Shown piece by piece: positions 17,282 through 26,854 of a DNA stretch of 64,000 bases. Below the pieces are notes generated by a model, which saw only the letters and a list, made by a program, of their open reading frames with translations, was not told the DNA's origin and made no database searches. This DNA is from an uncultured Campylobacter sp. GTDB lineage: Bacteria > Campylobacterota > Campylobacteria > Campylobacterales > Campylobacteraceae. The translations under genes were made by a program, and so were the position numbers. The stretch spans positions 1-64,000 of the forward strand of contig CAKVDW010000010.1 of NCBI GenBank assembly GCA_934728065.1. The letters run 5' to 3'. Each line of letters opens with the position of its first letter. The stretch's first letter is position 1.

Positions 17282-18394
17282 ATGATGAAAAAGATATTTT
17301 TATGCCTAGCTCTTTTTACACTTTATTTGGAGGCAAAGGAATTAAACATAGGCGTGATAATGCCCTTAACAGGTCAAACAGCAGCTTATGGACAAAGTGC
17401 TTATGAGGGCATTAAGATAGCAAATGCAATGCGTGGCACATTGTCAAATGGAGATAAAATAAAAATCATCGCCCTAGACAACAAAGGCGATAAAATAGAA
17501 AGCGGCACAGCAGCTACAAGGCTAATCGCACAAGATAAGGTGCTTGGCATAATAGGCGAAATGGTAACAGCAAACACAGCACAAATTATGAGTGTAAGCG
17601 AAAGCAAAAAAGTGCCTTTAATCACCCCTGCTGCAACAGCTGATAAGCTTTTAAATGGCAAACACTATTCAGCAAGAGTTTGCTTTAAAGATAGCTTTCA
17701 AGGCTCATCTTTAGCAGGATATGCTTATGACAAGCTTGGCTACAAGAATGCTGTTATCATCATCGACCAAGGCACTGATTATTCTTTGGGTTTAGCAAGG
17801 GCTTTTGAAACAAAATTTACCCAAAAGGGTGGTAAAATCCTTGCTAAATTAAAAATAAGCTCTAAAGAAAGGGATTATAAGGCTATAATAGCGCAAATTA
17901 AAAGCTTAAATGCGGACTTTATCTATGCCCCTGTGTATTATAATGAAGTCTCGCTCTTTGTAAGACAGGCAAGAAGTGCTGGTTTATCAGTGCCTATGGG
18001 TTCAGCTGATGGCACTGCTGATGAAACTTTCATCAAGCTTGCAGGTGAAGCGAGTGAGGGTTATATCTTTACTGATAGCTTTGATTATGCAAATCCTCCA
18101 ACAAAACTCAGCCGTGATTTCATCGCTCAATACAGCAAAAGCAAAAATTCAAAAGAAGTGCCAAATTTCACAGCAATGGGTGCAGATGCTTATTTTGTAA
18201 TGTTTGAAGCGATGAATAAATGCGTAAATTCCTTAACAAGCGAATGTATAAACAACGCCATTCATTCTACTCAAAGCTTTGAAGGTGTTTCTGGTGTAAT
18301 TAGCATTGATAAAAGTGGCAATGCCACTCGTTCGCTTGTGCTAAAAGAGATTAAAGGCGGCAAACAAAGATACAAAGACCTCATCAATCCTTAG
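17282..18394 (+). CDS. livK: Branched-chain amino acid ABC transporter, binding protein LivK
   Basis: 370 aa, same length and fold as livJ: signal peptide MMKKIFLCLALFTLYLEA, then KELNIGVIMPLTGQTAAYG. Differs mainly in substrate-cleft and surface loops (VYYNEVSLFVRQARSAG), so it may have its own amino-acid preference. SD AAAGGAAAAG lies 6 nt upstream. 78-bp and 83-bp blocks (17482-17559, 18182-18264) are base-for-base identical to livJ. The C. jejuni liv cluster likewise has two adjacent binding proteins. Confidence 0.95.
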   Translation: MMKKIFLCLALFTLYLEAKELNIGVIMPLTGQTAAYGQSAYEGIKIANAMRGTLSNGDKIKIIALDNKGDKIESGTAATRLIAQDKVLGIIGEMVTANTAQIMSVSESKKVPLITPAATADKLLNGKHYSARVCFKDSFQGSSLAGYAYDKLGYKNAVIIIDQGTDYSLGLARAFETKFTQKGGKILAKLKISSKERDYKAIIAQIKSLNADFIYAPVYYNEVSLFVRQARSAGLSVPMGSADGTADETFIKLAGEASEGYIFTDSFDYANPPTKLSRDFIAQYSKSKNSKEVPNFTAMGADAYFVMFEAMNKCVNSLTSECINNAIHSTQSFEGVSGVISIDKSGNATRSLVLKEIKGGKQRYKDLINP

Positions 18395-18402
18395 GAATTT
18401 GA

Positions 18403-19299
18403 ATGGACAGCACTTTATTATTACAACAGCTTATAAATGGCGTGAGTCTTGGGAGTATGTATGCACTCATCGCCATAGGCTACACTATGGTATATGGGGT
18501 TTTAAGACTTATTAATTTTGCCCACGGTGAGATAATGATGATAGGCGCTTACACGGCTTTATTTTGCATCACTGCGATGAATGTGCCTTTTTTAGGCGCT
18601 TTAAGTCTTGCGATGATATTTGCTGCTTGTGTGGGTATAGCTATGGATAAAATAGCTTATAAGCCCTTACGCAAAGCCCCAAGAATTTCCTTGCTCATTA
18701 CCGCCATAGGAATGAGCTTTTTGATTCAAAATCTTTTTAACATTTCTTTTGGTTCAGCCCCGCGTGCCTTTGTTGTGCCAAGTTATTTAGAACAAATCAT
18801 TGAATTTAAAGGTTTAAGCATAAGCGTAGTAAGCATTTTTGTGCCTGTTTTAACTTTTATTATCTTAGCTCTTGTGCTTTTTATGCTCTATAAAAGCAAA
18901 TACGGAGTAGCCATTCGTGCCTTAGCCTTTGATGTGTATATGGTTAATTTAATGGGCATTGATGCAAATAAAATCATCTCCATAGTTTTTGCGCTTGGTT
19001 CAGCATTAGCGGCTGTTGGCGGGGTATTTTGGGCGATAAATTATCCCTCAGTTGAACCAAGTATGGGCATTCTAATCGGCTTAAAAGCCTTTGCAGCTGC
19101 TGTTTTAGGTGGCATAGGAAGTGTAGTTGGTGCGGTAATAGGTGCTTTGATTATAGGCTTTAGTGAAGTGATTGCTGTGGCATTTTTCCCTGAACTTGCA
19201 GGCTTTAAGGACGCTTTTGCCTTTATCTTTTTAGTTTTTATTTTGCTTTTTAAGCCAAGTGGAATTTTGGGCATAAATTACGAAAGGAGCAGATTTTGA
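18403..19299 (+). CDS. livH: Branched-chain amino acid ABC transporter permease LivH
   Basis: 298-aa membrane protein with about eight hydrophobic helices, opening LLLQQLINGVSLGSMYALIA and YTMVYGVLRLINFAHGEI as in LivH permeases; VGGVFWAINYPSVEPSMG and GGIGSVVGAVIGALIIG are the conserved EAA-like coupling region. With LivM it forms the inner-membrane channel. Its stop overlaps the livM start by 4 nt. Confidence 0.96.
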   Translation: MDSTLLLQQLINGVSLGSMYALIAIGYTMVYGVLRLINFAHGEIMMIGAYTALFCITAMNVPFLGALSLAMIFAACVGIAMDKIAYKPLRKAPRISLLITAIGMSFLIQNLFNISFGSAPRAFVVPSYLEQIIEFKGLSISVVSIFVPVLTFIILALVLFMLYKSKYGVAIRALAFDVYMVNLMGIDANKIISIVFALGSALAAVGGVFWAINYPSVEPSMGILIGLKAFAAAVLGGIGSVVGAVIGALIIGFSEVIAVAFFPELAGFKDAFAFIFLVFILLFKPSGILGINYERSRF

Positions 19300-20324
19300 A
19301 AGCCTTAAATCAGCATAATTTTGCTTATCTTGCTTTTGTTTTCATTGCTCTTGCTTTTATTTTTTTAACCCCTCACATTTTTAGTGATTATGGAGAACGA
19401 ATAGTCAATAATATCGCTATTTTCATCATACTTGCTGTAAGTTATAACCTCATAAATGGCGTTACAGGGCAGTTTAGCCTTGAACCAAATGGCTTTGTGG
19501 CTGTTGGTGCTTATGCTGCGGCTTTGATTTTGCTTAGCCCCGAAAGCAAGAGTGAGCAGTTTATGCTTGAAGAACCAAATGCTCTCATAATGCTTATTCA
19601 TAGCCAAAATTTCATACTTGCACTTTTAGCGGGTGGATTTTGCGCCCTGCTTTTGTCCTTTGTGCTTTCTTTTGCTGTTTTTAGAGTGCGTGGGGATTAT
19701 CTTGCTATCGTAACTCTTGGCTTTGGCATTATCATTAAGCTTTTAGCGATTAATTTTCCAAGCATTACAAACGGTTCTTTAGGGCTTAATGACTTGCCAA
19801 GACATTCAAATATTTATTTCACAGGCTGTATAGCCATTATCTGCGTAATCCTCGTTTTAAATTTGGTCTATTCAAAATACGGCAGAGCGATGAGAGCTAT
19901 AAGAGATGATGAAGATGCAGCAAGTGCTATGGGCATTAACACTTTTTGGATAAAAACCCTTGCTTTTGGCACTTCAGCCTTTTTAGAAGGCGTTGGCGGA
20001 GGACTTTTAGCGTGTTTGCTCGCTAGCGTGTCGCCTGAACAATTTGACTTCTTGCTAACCTTTCAACTGCTTATTATTATCGTGCTTGGCGGACTTGGCT
20101 CAACAACAGGAGCAATCATCGGAGCATTTTTGGTTATAGGAGGGGCTGAATGGTTGCGATTTTTAGATGAACCGATGAATTTCTTTGGCTATGAAACTCA
20201 AGCCTTACCCGGTCTTAGAATGGTAGCATATTCACTTATACTCATCTTGGTAATGCTCTTTGCAAGACGCGGTCTTATGGGCGATAAAGAGCTTTTAGAC
20301 CTTTTTAAAAGGAAAAAACGATGA
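19296..20324 (+). CDS. livM: Branched-chain amino acid ABC transporter permease LivM
   Basis: 342 aa with multiple membrane helices. NGVTGQFSLEPNGFVAVGAYAA is the LivM signature (split here by residue numbering), followed by FRVRGDYLAIVTLGFGII, AIRDDEDAASAMGIN and IVLGGLGSTTGAIIGAF. The start may be the initiator at 19296, which overlaps the livH stop (TTTTGA); translation is probably coupled. Partner of LivH. Confidence 0.95.
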   Translation: MKALNQHNFAYLAFVFIALAFIFLTPHIFSDYGERIVNNIAIFIILAVSYNLINGVTGQFSLEPNGFVAVGAYAAALILLSPESKSEQFMLEEPNALIMLIHSQNFILALLAGGFCALLLSFVLSFAVFRVRGDYLAIVTLGFGIIIKLLAINFPSITNGSLGLNDLPRHSNIYFTGCIAIICVILVLNLVYSKYGRAMRAIRDDEDAASAMGINTFWIKTLAFGTSAFLEGVGGGLLACLLASVSPEQFDFLLTFQLLIIIVLGGLGSTTGAIIGAFLVIGGAEWLRFLDEPMNFFGYETQALPGLRMVAYSLILILVMLFARRGLMGDKELLDLFKRKKR

Positions 20325-21103
20325 TTTTAAAGCTTTGTCATATCAGCAAAAGCTTTGGTGGTGTGGTAGCGATAAATGATGCAAATTTAAGTCTTAATGA
20401 GGGCGAAATTTTTGCTCTCATTGGTCCAAATGGAGCAGGCAAAACCACACTTTTTAACATTATCACAGGAAATTATAAACCAACAAAGGGTGAAGTTATC
20501 TTTAATGGCAAAAAAATTCACAAGCTCAAAGCTCATCAAATCGTTCATCTTGGCATAGCTCGCACCTTTCAAAATATAAGACTTTTTTCAAGTATGACTG
20601 TGCTTGAAAATGTGCTTATTGGCTTTAATAAAAGCACAAATTACAGCATTTTAGAGGCATTTTTGCATTTAGGACGGTATCAAAAAGCTGAAAAAGAAGC
20701 CAAACAAAGAGCTTTTGAACTTTTACAAACACTTGGGATAAGTGAGTTAGCAAATGAAAAAGCGACAAGCTTGAGCTATGGACAGCAAAGAAAGGTTGAA
20801 CTTGCTAGAGCTATGGCGACAAATCCTCGTTTGCTCTTGCTTGATGAACCAGCTGCTGGAATGAATGCTAGCGAAAGCGATGAGCTTGCGAGCTTGATTT
20901 TAAAGCTAAGGGCTGAATACAAACTCACTATCTTACTCATCGAACACGATATGCACTTTGTAAATTCGCTTTGTGATAGGGTTTTGGTTTTAGACTATGG
21001 AAAGAGTATCTTTGAAGGCAGGGTAAGTGAGGCGATTTTAAATGAAGATGTTGTCAAAGCTTATCTTGGCGATACTTTAGGAGAAAAAAATGCTCTTCGT
21101 TAA
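20321..21103 (+). CDS. livG: Branched-chain amino acid ABC transporter ATP-binding protein LivG
   Basis: 260 aa ABC ATPase. Walker A GPNGAGKTTLFN, Q-loop RTFQNIRLF, signature LSYGQQRKVELARAM, Walker B LLLLDEPAAGM and the switch His in IEHDMHFV. LivG-type insert between Q-loop and signature is present. Starts ATGA-overlapping the livM stop; the livF start lies inside its 3' end. Confidence 0.96.
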   Translation: MILKLCHISKSFGGVVAINDANLSLNEGEIFALIGPNGAGKTTLFNIITGNYKPTKGEVIFNGKKIHKLKAHQIVHLGIARTFQNIRLFSSMTVLENVLIGFNKSTNYSILEAFLHLGRYQKAEKEAKQRAFELLQTLGISELANEKATSLSYGQQRKVELARAMATNPRLLLLDEPAAGMNASESDELASLILKLRAEYKLTILLIEHDMHFVNSLCDRVLVLDYGKSIFEGRVSEAILNEDVVKAYLGDTLGEKNALR

Positions 21104-21785
21104 AGACTTACGCGTATTTTATGGCTTAATAGAAGCGGTTAAGGGTATTGATTTTAGCGTTAAAACAGGACAAATTGTGAGTTTAATCGGCTCAAATGGC
21201 GCAGGCAAAAGCTCTACACTCAAAGCCTTGCTTAACTGTGTTAAAAGAAAGGGCGAGGTGAATTTTCTTGGCTATGACACCAAAAGACACCTAACGCACA
21301 CTCTTGTGCAAAAAGGCATTGCTTTAGTGCCTGAAGGAAGGCGAGTTTTTATTAATTTGACTGTGGAGGAAAACCTCAAAATAGGTGCTTTTAACAATGA
21401 TGAGAACTACGAACACTTACAAAAACAAATGTATAAACTTTTCCCTAGACTTGCAGAAAAAAAACAGATTTTAGCAGGAAATTTAAGTGGCGGAGAAGCG
21501 CAAATGCTTGCCATTTCAAGGGCTTTGATGAGTGAGCCAAAGCTTTTGATGCTTGATGAGCCAAGTCTTGGGCTTGCTCCAAAGATAGTGGCTGAAGTTT
21601 TTGAAACCATAGTTCGCCTCAAAAATGAAGGTATAACCATACTTTTAGTCGAACAAAATGCCTTTTCAGCACTTAAAATCAGCGATTATGCCTATGTTTT
21701 GGAAAACGGCAAAATCACTCTGCAAGGCGAGGCTAATAAACTTGCTGGTGATGATGAAATCCGCAAAAAATATCTTGGCGCATAA
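21090..21785 (+). CDS. livF: Branched-chain amino acid ABC transporter ATP-binding protein LivF
   Basis: 231 aa, second ABC ATPase of the transporter. Walker A GSNGAGKSSTLKAL, LivF-typical VPEGRRVFINLTVEENL, signature LSGGEAQMLAISRAL, Walker B LLMLDEPSLGL, switch LVEQNAFSAL. Overlaps livG by 14 nt; SD GGAGAAAAA lies within livG. Last gene of the operon; no clear terminator before ccsBA. Confidence 0.96.
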   Translation: MLFVKDLRVFYGLIEAVKGIDFSVKTGQIVSLIGSNGAGKSSTLKALLNCVKRKGEVNFLGYDTKRHLTHTLVQKGIALVPEGRRVFINLTVEENLKIGAFNNDENYEHLQKQMYKLFPRLAEKKQILAGNLSGGEAQMLAISRALMSEPKLLMLDEPSLGLAPKIVAEVFETIVRLKNEGITILLVEQNAFSALKISDYAYVLENGKITLQGEANKLAGDDEIRKKYLGA

Positions 21786-21807
21786 CAGTTGAGTAACCAA
21801 AACAAAA

Positions 21808-21813
21808 TATAAT
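21808..21813 (+). promoter_or_regulatory. -10 box of ccsBA
   Basis: TATAAT in AAAATATAATTATATC, 33 nt before the ccsBA ATG (SD TTAAGGATAG). Confidence 0.5.
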
Positions 21814-21846
21814 TATATCTTTAATATTGTCAATTAAGGATAGAAA

Positions 21847-24800
21847 ATGAAATTTATCACAAATTCTTTGGGCAGTCTCAAAATCAGTATATTTTTGTTT
21901 TTGCTTTTTGCCCTTTTTTGTGCTTTAGCCACCTTTATAGAAAGTGCTTATTCTACACCAACAGCTTGGGCTATGGTCTATGGTGCAGGATATTTTGCCC
22001 TAATTCAAATTCTTCTTGGCATAAATTTAGCTTGTGGGCTTTTTCGCTATAAAATGTTTGCGCTCAAAAAGCTTCCCTTGCTCGTCTTTCACTTTTCTTT
22101 TTTGTTTATTTTATTTGGTGCGGCGATGACAAGATATGCTGGCTTTGAAGGAAATTTACCCATTAGAGAAGAAAACTCGAACTCAAGCATACAGAGTTCA
22201 AAATCCTATGTGAAATTCTTTGTTCTTAAAGACAACACCGTTTATGGAGAAGCACTTGGCGAAAACATAGCCTTACTTCCCTTTGCTAACAACTTTACAA
22301 TGAAGCTTAATTTTGACGGCGAAGAGGCTAAACTTAGCTACAAAAATTTACTTTTAGCTGTGGAGGAAAATTTCGTCCAAGATAGCAATTCCCCTCCCTT
22401 GCTCTCCATAATGATAAGCTCGCAAAAAGACGGTGCCAATGAATGGCTTTTTAATGCTGGAGAAATCAAAAACATTAACGGAATCAATTTTGCCTTTTTA
22501 AATGATAATGTTCCAAAACCCTTTGTAAAAATCAACAAGAATTTAGAACTTATTTCAAGTGAAAATTTAGATTTTATGGCAATGGCAAGCGGAGAAAACT
22601 CTACACTTAAAACCTTAAACCCAGCAAACGCACTTGAAAAAAGACTTTATGCTTATAAAGATATGAATTTTGTCATTAAATTCGCCTCTTTGAATGCAAA
22701 ATTAGAGCTTGTGGGCAAAAACCGTCCCCAAGATGAGAGCTTTTTTAAATGGCTAAAAAGCCTTGTTTTCAGTAGCGATGAAAAACTTGTGCTTGATAAA
22801 AACGCTATAAATGCTTTACAAGTGAGTGTAGATTATAAAGGTGAAAGCAAGGACATTACAGTGCTTGAATTTGCGCAGCCAAAATCCATTGACATAGCTG
22901 GACAAAGATTTTTTGTTTCTTTTGATAGAGTGGTTGAGGATTTGCCCTTTGAGGTTTATCTTAAAGATTTTGTGCTTGAGCGGTATCCAGGTTCTATGTC
23001 GCCAAGCTCTTATGCGAGCGAAGTTGAGGTAAGAGACGGCGACAAGAGCTTTGATTACCGAATTTTTATGAACAATGTATTAGATTACAAGGGCTACCGT
23101 TTTTATCAAAGCTCTTATGATACTGATGAAAAAGGCACTATTTTATCAGTCAATAAGGACCCAGGTAAAATTCCAACTTACATAGGCTATTTCTTGCTTT
23201 GTTTTGGAATGTTTTTGAGCTTGCTTAACCCAAATTCAAGATTTAGAACCCTAGCCAAACTTGTTAATCAAGACGCCTTAAAAGCAGGCTCAATAGCTCT
23301 TATTTTGGCTTTTATGGGCTTTGCATCTCAACTAAACGCACAAGATTTAAACAACTCAAAAGAGCAAAAACCTCCCATTGTGGCTAAAGAACATAGCAAC
23401 AAACTCGCCTCTTTAATCGTGCAAAAAAACGGTGGCAGAATGGTCCCGCTTGATACCCTAGCCATTGAAATTTTAGAAAAGGTATATAAAAACACCCAAT
23501 ATCAAGGAAAAGATGCAAGTGCTGTGGTGCTTTCAATGTATATCTTTAAATCTTGGTGGGCTTTTGAACCCATTATCATTATGCCAAAAAACAAGGCAGT
23601 AAATGAGGAATTTACTAAAATTTTAGGGCTTCAAGCCCCTCAAAAATACATTCGTTATGTGGATTTTTTCGATGAAAATGACAATTATAAATTACAAAAA
23701 TATGTTGAAAACGCAAACCGCAAAAACCCAAATGCGCGTGGAGTTTTTGACAAAGAGCTTATAAAGCTTGATGAGCGCGCAAATATCGTTAATCTCGTCT
23801 TAAGCGGGGATTTACTTAAATTTTTCCCCTTACAAAGTGGAGAAAACAACATTTGGTTGCCACCAAGTCGCATAAACGAGCTTCAAGGTAGCGAAAAAGA
23901 ACAAGTAGCGATTTTATTTGGCAACTACATCAACTCAAACATTTTGGGTTTAATTGATAACAATTACAGCAAGGCTGATTCAGCTTTAGAGCTTATTAAA
24001 GAATATCAAAATGAATACGGAGCAGCAGTTATACCAAGTCAAAACAAAATCAACACAGAAATTTTTGTCAATCACTCTAAAATTTTTGTCAAACTCACAC
24101 CTATATATTTGTTTGCTGGTATCTTGCTCTTATGTTTAATCCTCTTTAAAATGCTTCGTCCAAAGACAAATATCAAATTAATCTTTAAATTCGTTTATAT
24201 TTTAAATATCTTTGCCTTTGTAGTGCATACAGTAGGACTTTGCTTGCGTGGCTATTTAGCTGAACGCGCGCCGTGGAGCAATGCTTATGAAAGTATGATT
24301 TACATTGCTTGGGCTTTAAGCTTAAGCGGAATTTTCTTTTCTCGAAAAAGCCCTATTGCCCTATCTTTGACCTCTATTCTGGCTGGACTTGTGCTGTGGG
24401 TAGCGCATTTGGGCGAAATGGACCCGCAAATCACAAATTTAGTGCCTGTTTTAAACAGCTATTGGCTCAGCATTCATGTGTCTGTTATTACGGCTAGTTA
24501 TGGATTTTTAGGACTTTGCTGCCTACTTGGTATCTTTGTTTTGTTCTTACTTTGCTTTATCAAAAAAGACGGCGAATACAATGCAAGCATTCAAAGAAAT
24601 ATCACAGAAGCCACGCGTATCAACGAAATGGCGATGATTTTGGGGCTTATGCTGCTTACCATCGGTAACTTTTTGGGAGCGATTTGGGCAAATGAGAGCT
24701 GGGGGCGTTACTGGAGCTGGGACTCAAAAGAAAGCTGGTCGCTTATAAGCATACTCATTTATGCAGCCGTGCTGCACATAAGGCTTATACCGAGCTTGTC

Positions 24801-25011
24801 AAATCAATATAATTTCGCAGTCGCGTCAATGTTTTCGTATTGGAGCATTGTGATGACTTATTTTGGCGTGAATTATTTTCTCGTGGGTATGCACTCGTAT
24901 GCAGCAGGAGATGCGGCAAAAATTCCAAATTTTGTGTGGTATATCTTTATTTTAATGTTAATTTTGGCTATAATAAGTTATTTTAAAAAGGGATATGCAA
25001 AAAAATTATAA
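21847..25011 (+). CDS. ccsBA: Cytochrome c biogenesis protein CcsBA (ResB-ResC fusion)
   Basis: 1054 aa. The N-terminal half is CcsB/ResB (membrane helices at about 10-30, 45-70 and 80-95, then a large periplasmic part to about residue 440 and another helix). The C-terminal half is CcsA/ResC with about eight helices and the heme-binding WWD-type motif GRYWSWDSKESWSL (about residue 955), plus flanking histidines in VAHLGEMD, LSIHVSVI and MHSY. It moves heme across the inner membrane and attaches it to CxxCH motifs of c-type cytochromes (system II). Such fusions are normal in Campylobacter and Helicobacter. It serves cytochromes such as CcoO, CcoP and c553 encoded later in this window. Confidence 0.96.
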   Translation: MKFITNSLGSLKISIFLFLLFALFCALATFIESAYSTPTAWAMVYGAGYFALIQILLGINLACGLFRYKMFALKKLPLLVFHFSFLFILFGAAMTRYAGFEGNLPIREENSNSSIQSSKSYVKFFVLKDNTVYGEALGENIALLPFANNFTMKLNFDGEEAKLSYKNLLLAVEENFVQDSNSPPLLSIMISSQKDGANEWLFNAGEIKNINGINFAFLNDNVPKPFVKINKNLELISSENLDFMAMASGENSTLKTLNPANALEKRLYAYKDMNFVIKFASLNAKLELVGKNRPQDESFFKWLKSLVFSSDEKLVLDKNAINALQVSVDYKGESKDITVLEFAQPKSIDIAGQRFFVSFDRVVEDLPFEVYLKDFVLERYPGSMSPSSYASEVEVRDGDKSFDYRIFMNNVLDYKGYRFYQSSYDTDEKGTILSVNKDPGKIPTYIGYFLLCFGMFLSLLNPNSRFRTLAKLVNQDALKAGSIALILAFMGFASQLNAQDLNNSKEQKPPIVAKEHSNKLASLIVQKNGGRMVPLDTLAIEILEKVYKNTQYQGKDASAVVLSMYIFKSWWAFEPIIIMPKNKAVNEEFTKILGLQAPQKYIRYVDFFDENDNYKLQKYVENANRKNPNARGVFDKELIKLDERANIVNLVLSGDLLKFFPLQSGENNIWLPPSRINELQGSEKEQVAILFGNYINSNILGLIDNNYSKADSALELIKEYQNEYGAAVIPSQNKINTEIFVNHSKIFVKLTPIYLFAGILLLCLILFKMLRPKTNIKLIFKFVYILNIFAFVVHTVGLCLRGYLAERAPWSNAYESMIYIAWALSLSGIFFSRKSPIALSLTSILAGLVLWVAHLGEMDPQITNLVPVLNSYWLSIHVSVITASYGFLGLCCLLGIFVLFLLCFIKKDGEYNASIQRNITEATRINEMAMILGLMLLTIGNFLGAIWANESWGRYWSWDSKESWSLISILIYAAVLHIRLIPSLSNQYNFAVASMFSYWSIVMTYFGVNYFLVGMHSYAAGDAAKIPNFVWYIFILMLILAIISYFKKGYAKKL

Positions 25012-25018
25012 AGGATAA

Positions 25019-25450
25019 ATGATGAATAATACTTGGATAATGCTCGTTTTAGGTGGTTTTGTCGTTGTTGTTGTGATACTTGGTGTGATGATGTTTTTAT
25101 CCTCAAGCAAAAAAAGCGATGATGATGATAAAAAACCCCAAAAAGCCAAATCTTTAGAAGAGCTTATAAGAGAGGCTTCAAGTGCAAACGCAAAGAATTT
25201 GGATTTGCTCATAAAAGCCTTTTTAGCAACTCAAAAATTTCCTTTTAGAGACGGCACAAAGATAAGTGCTGATGCGAAAAAAAAGCTTGATTTCATCACA
25301 GCCGTAGCCTCAAACTCAAACGCCACACCCAAACACATATCTTTTTTAAACAGAGAGCTGAACAAAAAATACGGCTCTTATAAAAAAGAAATTGATGCTT
25401 ACGAACAAATGGGCGTAGCTAAGAGAAATATACGCGAAAAGAAAAAATAG
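25019..25450 (+). CDS. Single-pass membrane protein of unknown function, upstream of flgR
   Basis: 143 aa: N-terminal helix (WIMLVLGGFVVVVVILGVMM), a charged Ser/Lys/Asp linker, then a soluble helical domain (SLEELIREASSANAKNLD, ISFLNRELNKKYGSYKKE). No enzymatic motif. It starts 7 nt after ccsBA and ends 1 nt before flgR. A similar hypothetical protein sits next to flgR in C. jejuni (around Cj1025c), so this pairing is conserved. Function unknown. Confidence 0.8.
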   Translation: MMNNTWIMLVLGGFVVVVVILGVMMFLSSSKKSDDDDKKPQKAKSLEELIREASSANAKNLDLLIKAFLATQKFPFRDGTKISADAKKKLDFITAVASNSNATPKHISFLNRELNKKYGSYKKEIDAYEQMGVAKRNIREKKK

Positions 25451-25451
25451 T

Positions 25452-26741
25452 ATGAATTTGGTGATTGTCGAAGATGACATAAATATGCGAAAGTCTTTAG
25501 AAATCGCACTCGCTGAACACAAAGACTTTCGCATTAAATCCTACAAATCCGCCACAGAAGCCTTAAAAAAGCTTGATGATGAGGTGGATTTAATCATCAC
25601 GGACATAAATATGCCGGGCATTGACGGGATTGAATTTGTCAAACAGTGCGAAAACAAATACGACTTTATCATCATCACGGGCAATGCAACCCTAAACCGT
25701 GCTATTGAGGCTGTAAGACTTGGAGTAAAGGACTTTTTAACAAAGCCTTTTGATACGCAGACTTTGATTAAGGCGATTCAAAGGGCAAAAATCATACGCG
25801 AAAAAACCGCAGATAAAAAAGGCAAATCAGCCTACAAACAAAGTGCTGATTTTTTTTCTACTTCTCCAGCCTTGCAAAAGGCTTTGGATTTAAGCTTAAA
25901 GTCGGCAAAAACTGATGCTAGCGTTATGTTTTTTGGCGAAAGTGGTGTGGGTAAAGAGCTTTTTGCCAACTTTATTCATAAAAACTCTAAACGAGCAGAT
26001 AAGCCCTTTATCGCTATAAATATGGCGGCAATCCCCGCAAACCTCATCGAAAGCGAGCTTTTTGGCTTTGAAAAGGGTGCATTTACAGATGCAAACGCTA
26101 CAAAAGTTGGACTTTTCGAGCTGGCAAATGATGGCACACTTTTTTTGGACGAAATCGGCGAAATGCCCTTTGAAATTCAAGCAAAACTCTTGCGAGCCTT
26201 ACAAGAGCGTGAAATTTCAAGGCTTGGCGGCACGAAACCCATTAAAATCAATGTTCGCATAGTATGCGCAACAAATGCTAATATAGAAAAAAAAATAAAA
26301 AATAAAGAATTTCGTAGCGACTTATATTACCGTTTAAACACCATACCCATTGAAATTCCACCATTAAGACAAAGAAAAGAAGAGATTTTAGGCATAGCCG
26401 AGCAGGTTTTAAAGGACACTTGCAAAGAATACGAACTTCAAAGTAAAACCTTAGGTAAAGAAGCGCAAAATGCCCTTTTAAACTATGATTTTCCGGGCAA
26501 TATAAGAGAATTGATTTCTATCGTGCAAAGAGCTTGCATTTTAAGCCAAAGCAGTGAAATCACAAGTGATGATTTGTTTTTAGAAAGTAGACAAAAAAAG
26601 GAAATAAAAAATTTAGAAAAAGAACTCATCATCGAGGTGCTTAATGAATGTCAAAACGATATTGAAAAAGCCTGCGATATGCTTGGAATGAACGAAAGCA
26701 CACTTAAAGATAAAATGCAAAAATATGGACTAACTCACTGA
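25452..26741 (+). CDS. flgR: Sigma-54 activator / flagellar response regulator FlgR
   Basis: 429 aa NtrC-family protein. Receiver domain 1-115 (phospho-acceptor Asp in LIITDINMPG, Lys in FLTKPF), AAA+ domain about 130-365 with Walker A GESGVGKE, the sigma-54-contacting GAFTDAN loop, LDEIGEMP Walker B, and a short C-terminal region (IEKACDMLGMNESTLKDKM) that looks like a reduced Fis-type helix-turn-helix. With kinase FlgS it turns on sigma-54 rod, hook and basal-body genes. In C. jejuni flgR phase-varies through A/T homopolymers; here the longest are T8 (25850-25857) and A9 (26287-26295). Confidence 0.93.
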   Translation: MNLVIVEDDINMRKSLEIALAEHKDFRIKSYKSATEALKKLDDEVDLIITDINMPGIDGIEFVKQCENKYDFIIITGNATLNRAIEAVRLGVKDFLTKPFDTQTLIKAIQRAKIIREKTADKKGKSAYKQSADFFSTSPALQKALDLSLKSAKTDASVMFFGESGVGKELFANFIHKNSKRADKPFIAINMAAIPANLIESELFGFEKGAFTDANATKVGLFELANDGTLFLDEIGEMPFEIQAKLLRALQEREISRLGGTKPIKINVRIVCATNANIEKKIKNKEFRSDLYYRLNTIPIEIPPLRQRKEEILGIAEQVLKDTCKEYELQSKTLGKEAQNALLNYDFPGNIRELISIVQRACILSQSSEITSDDLFLESRQKKEIKNLEKELIIEVLNECQNDIEKACDMLGMNESTLKDKMQKYGLTH

Positions 26742-26764
26742 TAAAATTCCACAAATCAAACCTT

Positions 26765-26798
26765 GAAAGGTATCCAAATTTGCATTCAGATACCTTTC
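26765..26798. repeat. 10-bp inverted repeat between convergent flgR and omp
   Basis: GAAAGGTATC (26765-26774) / GATACCTTTC (26789-26798), perfect stem with a 14-nt loop. No U-run on either side, so it is only a possible bidirectional terminator. Confidence 0.5.
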
Positions 26799-26854
26799 AT
26801 AAAAGGAAATTCTACCTACATAACTTAAGTCTTTATAAGCTTAATTCGTCTAAC

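Noticed and set aside
26765..26798. Inverted repeat as a definite terminator for flgR or the barrel gene
   Set aside because: There is no U-run on either strand, so it is listed only as a repeat.
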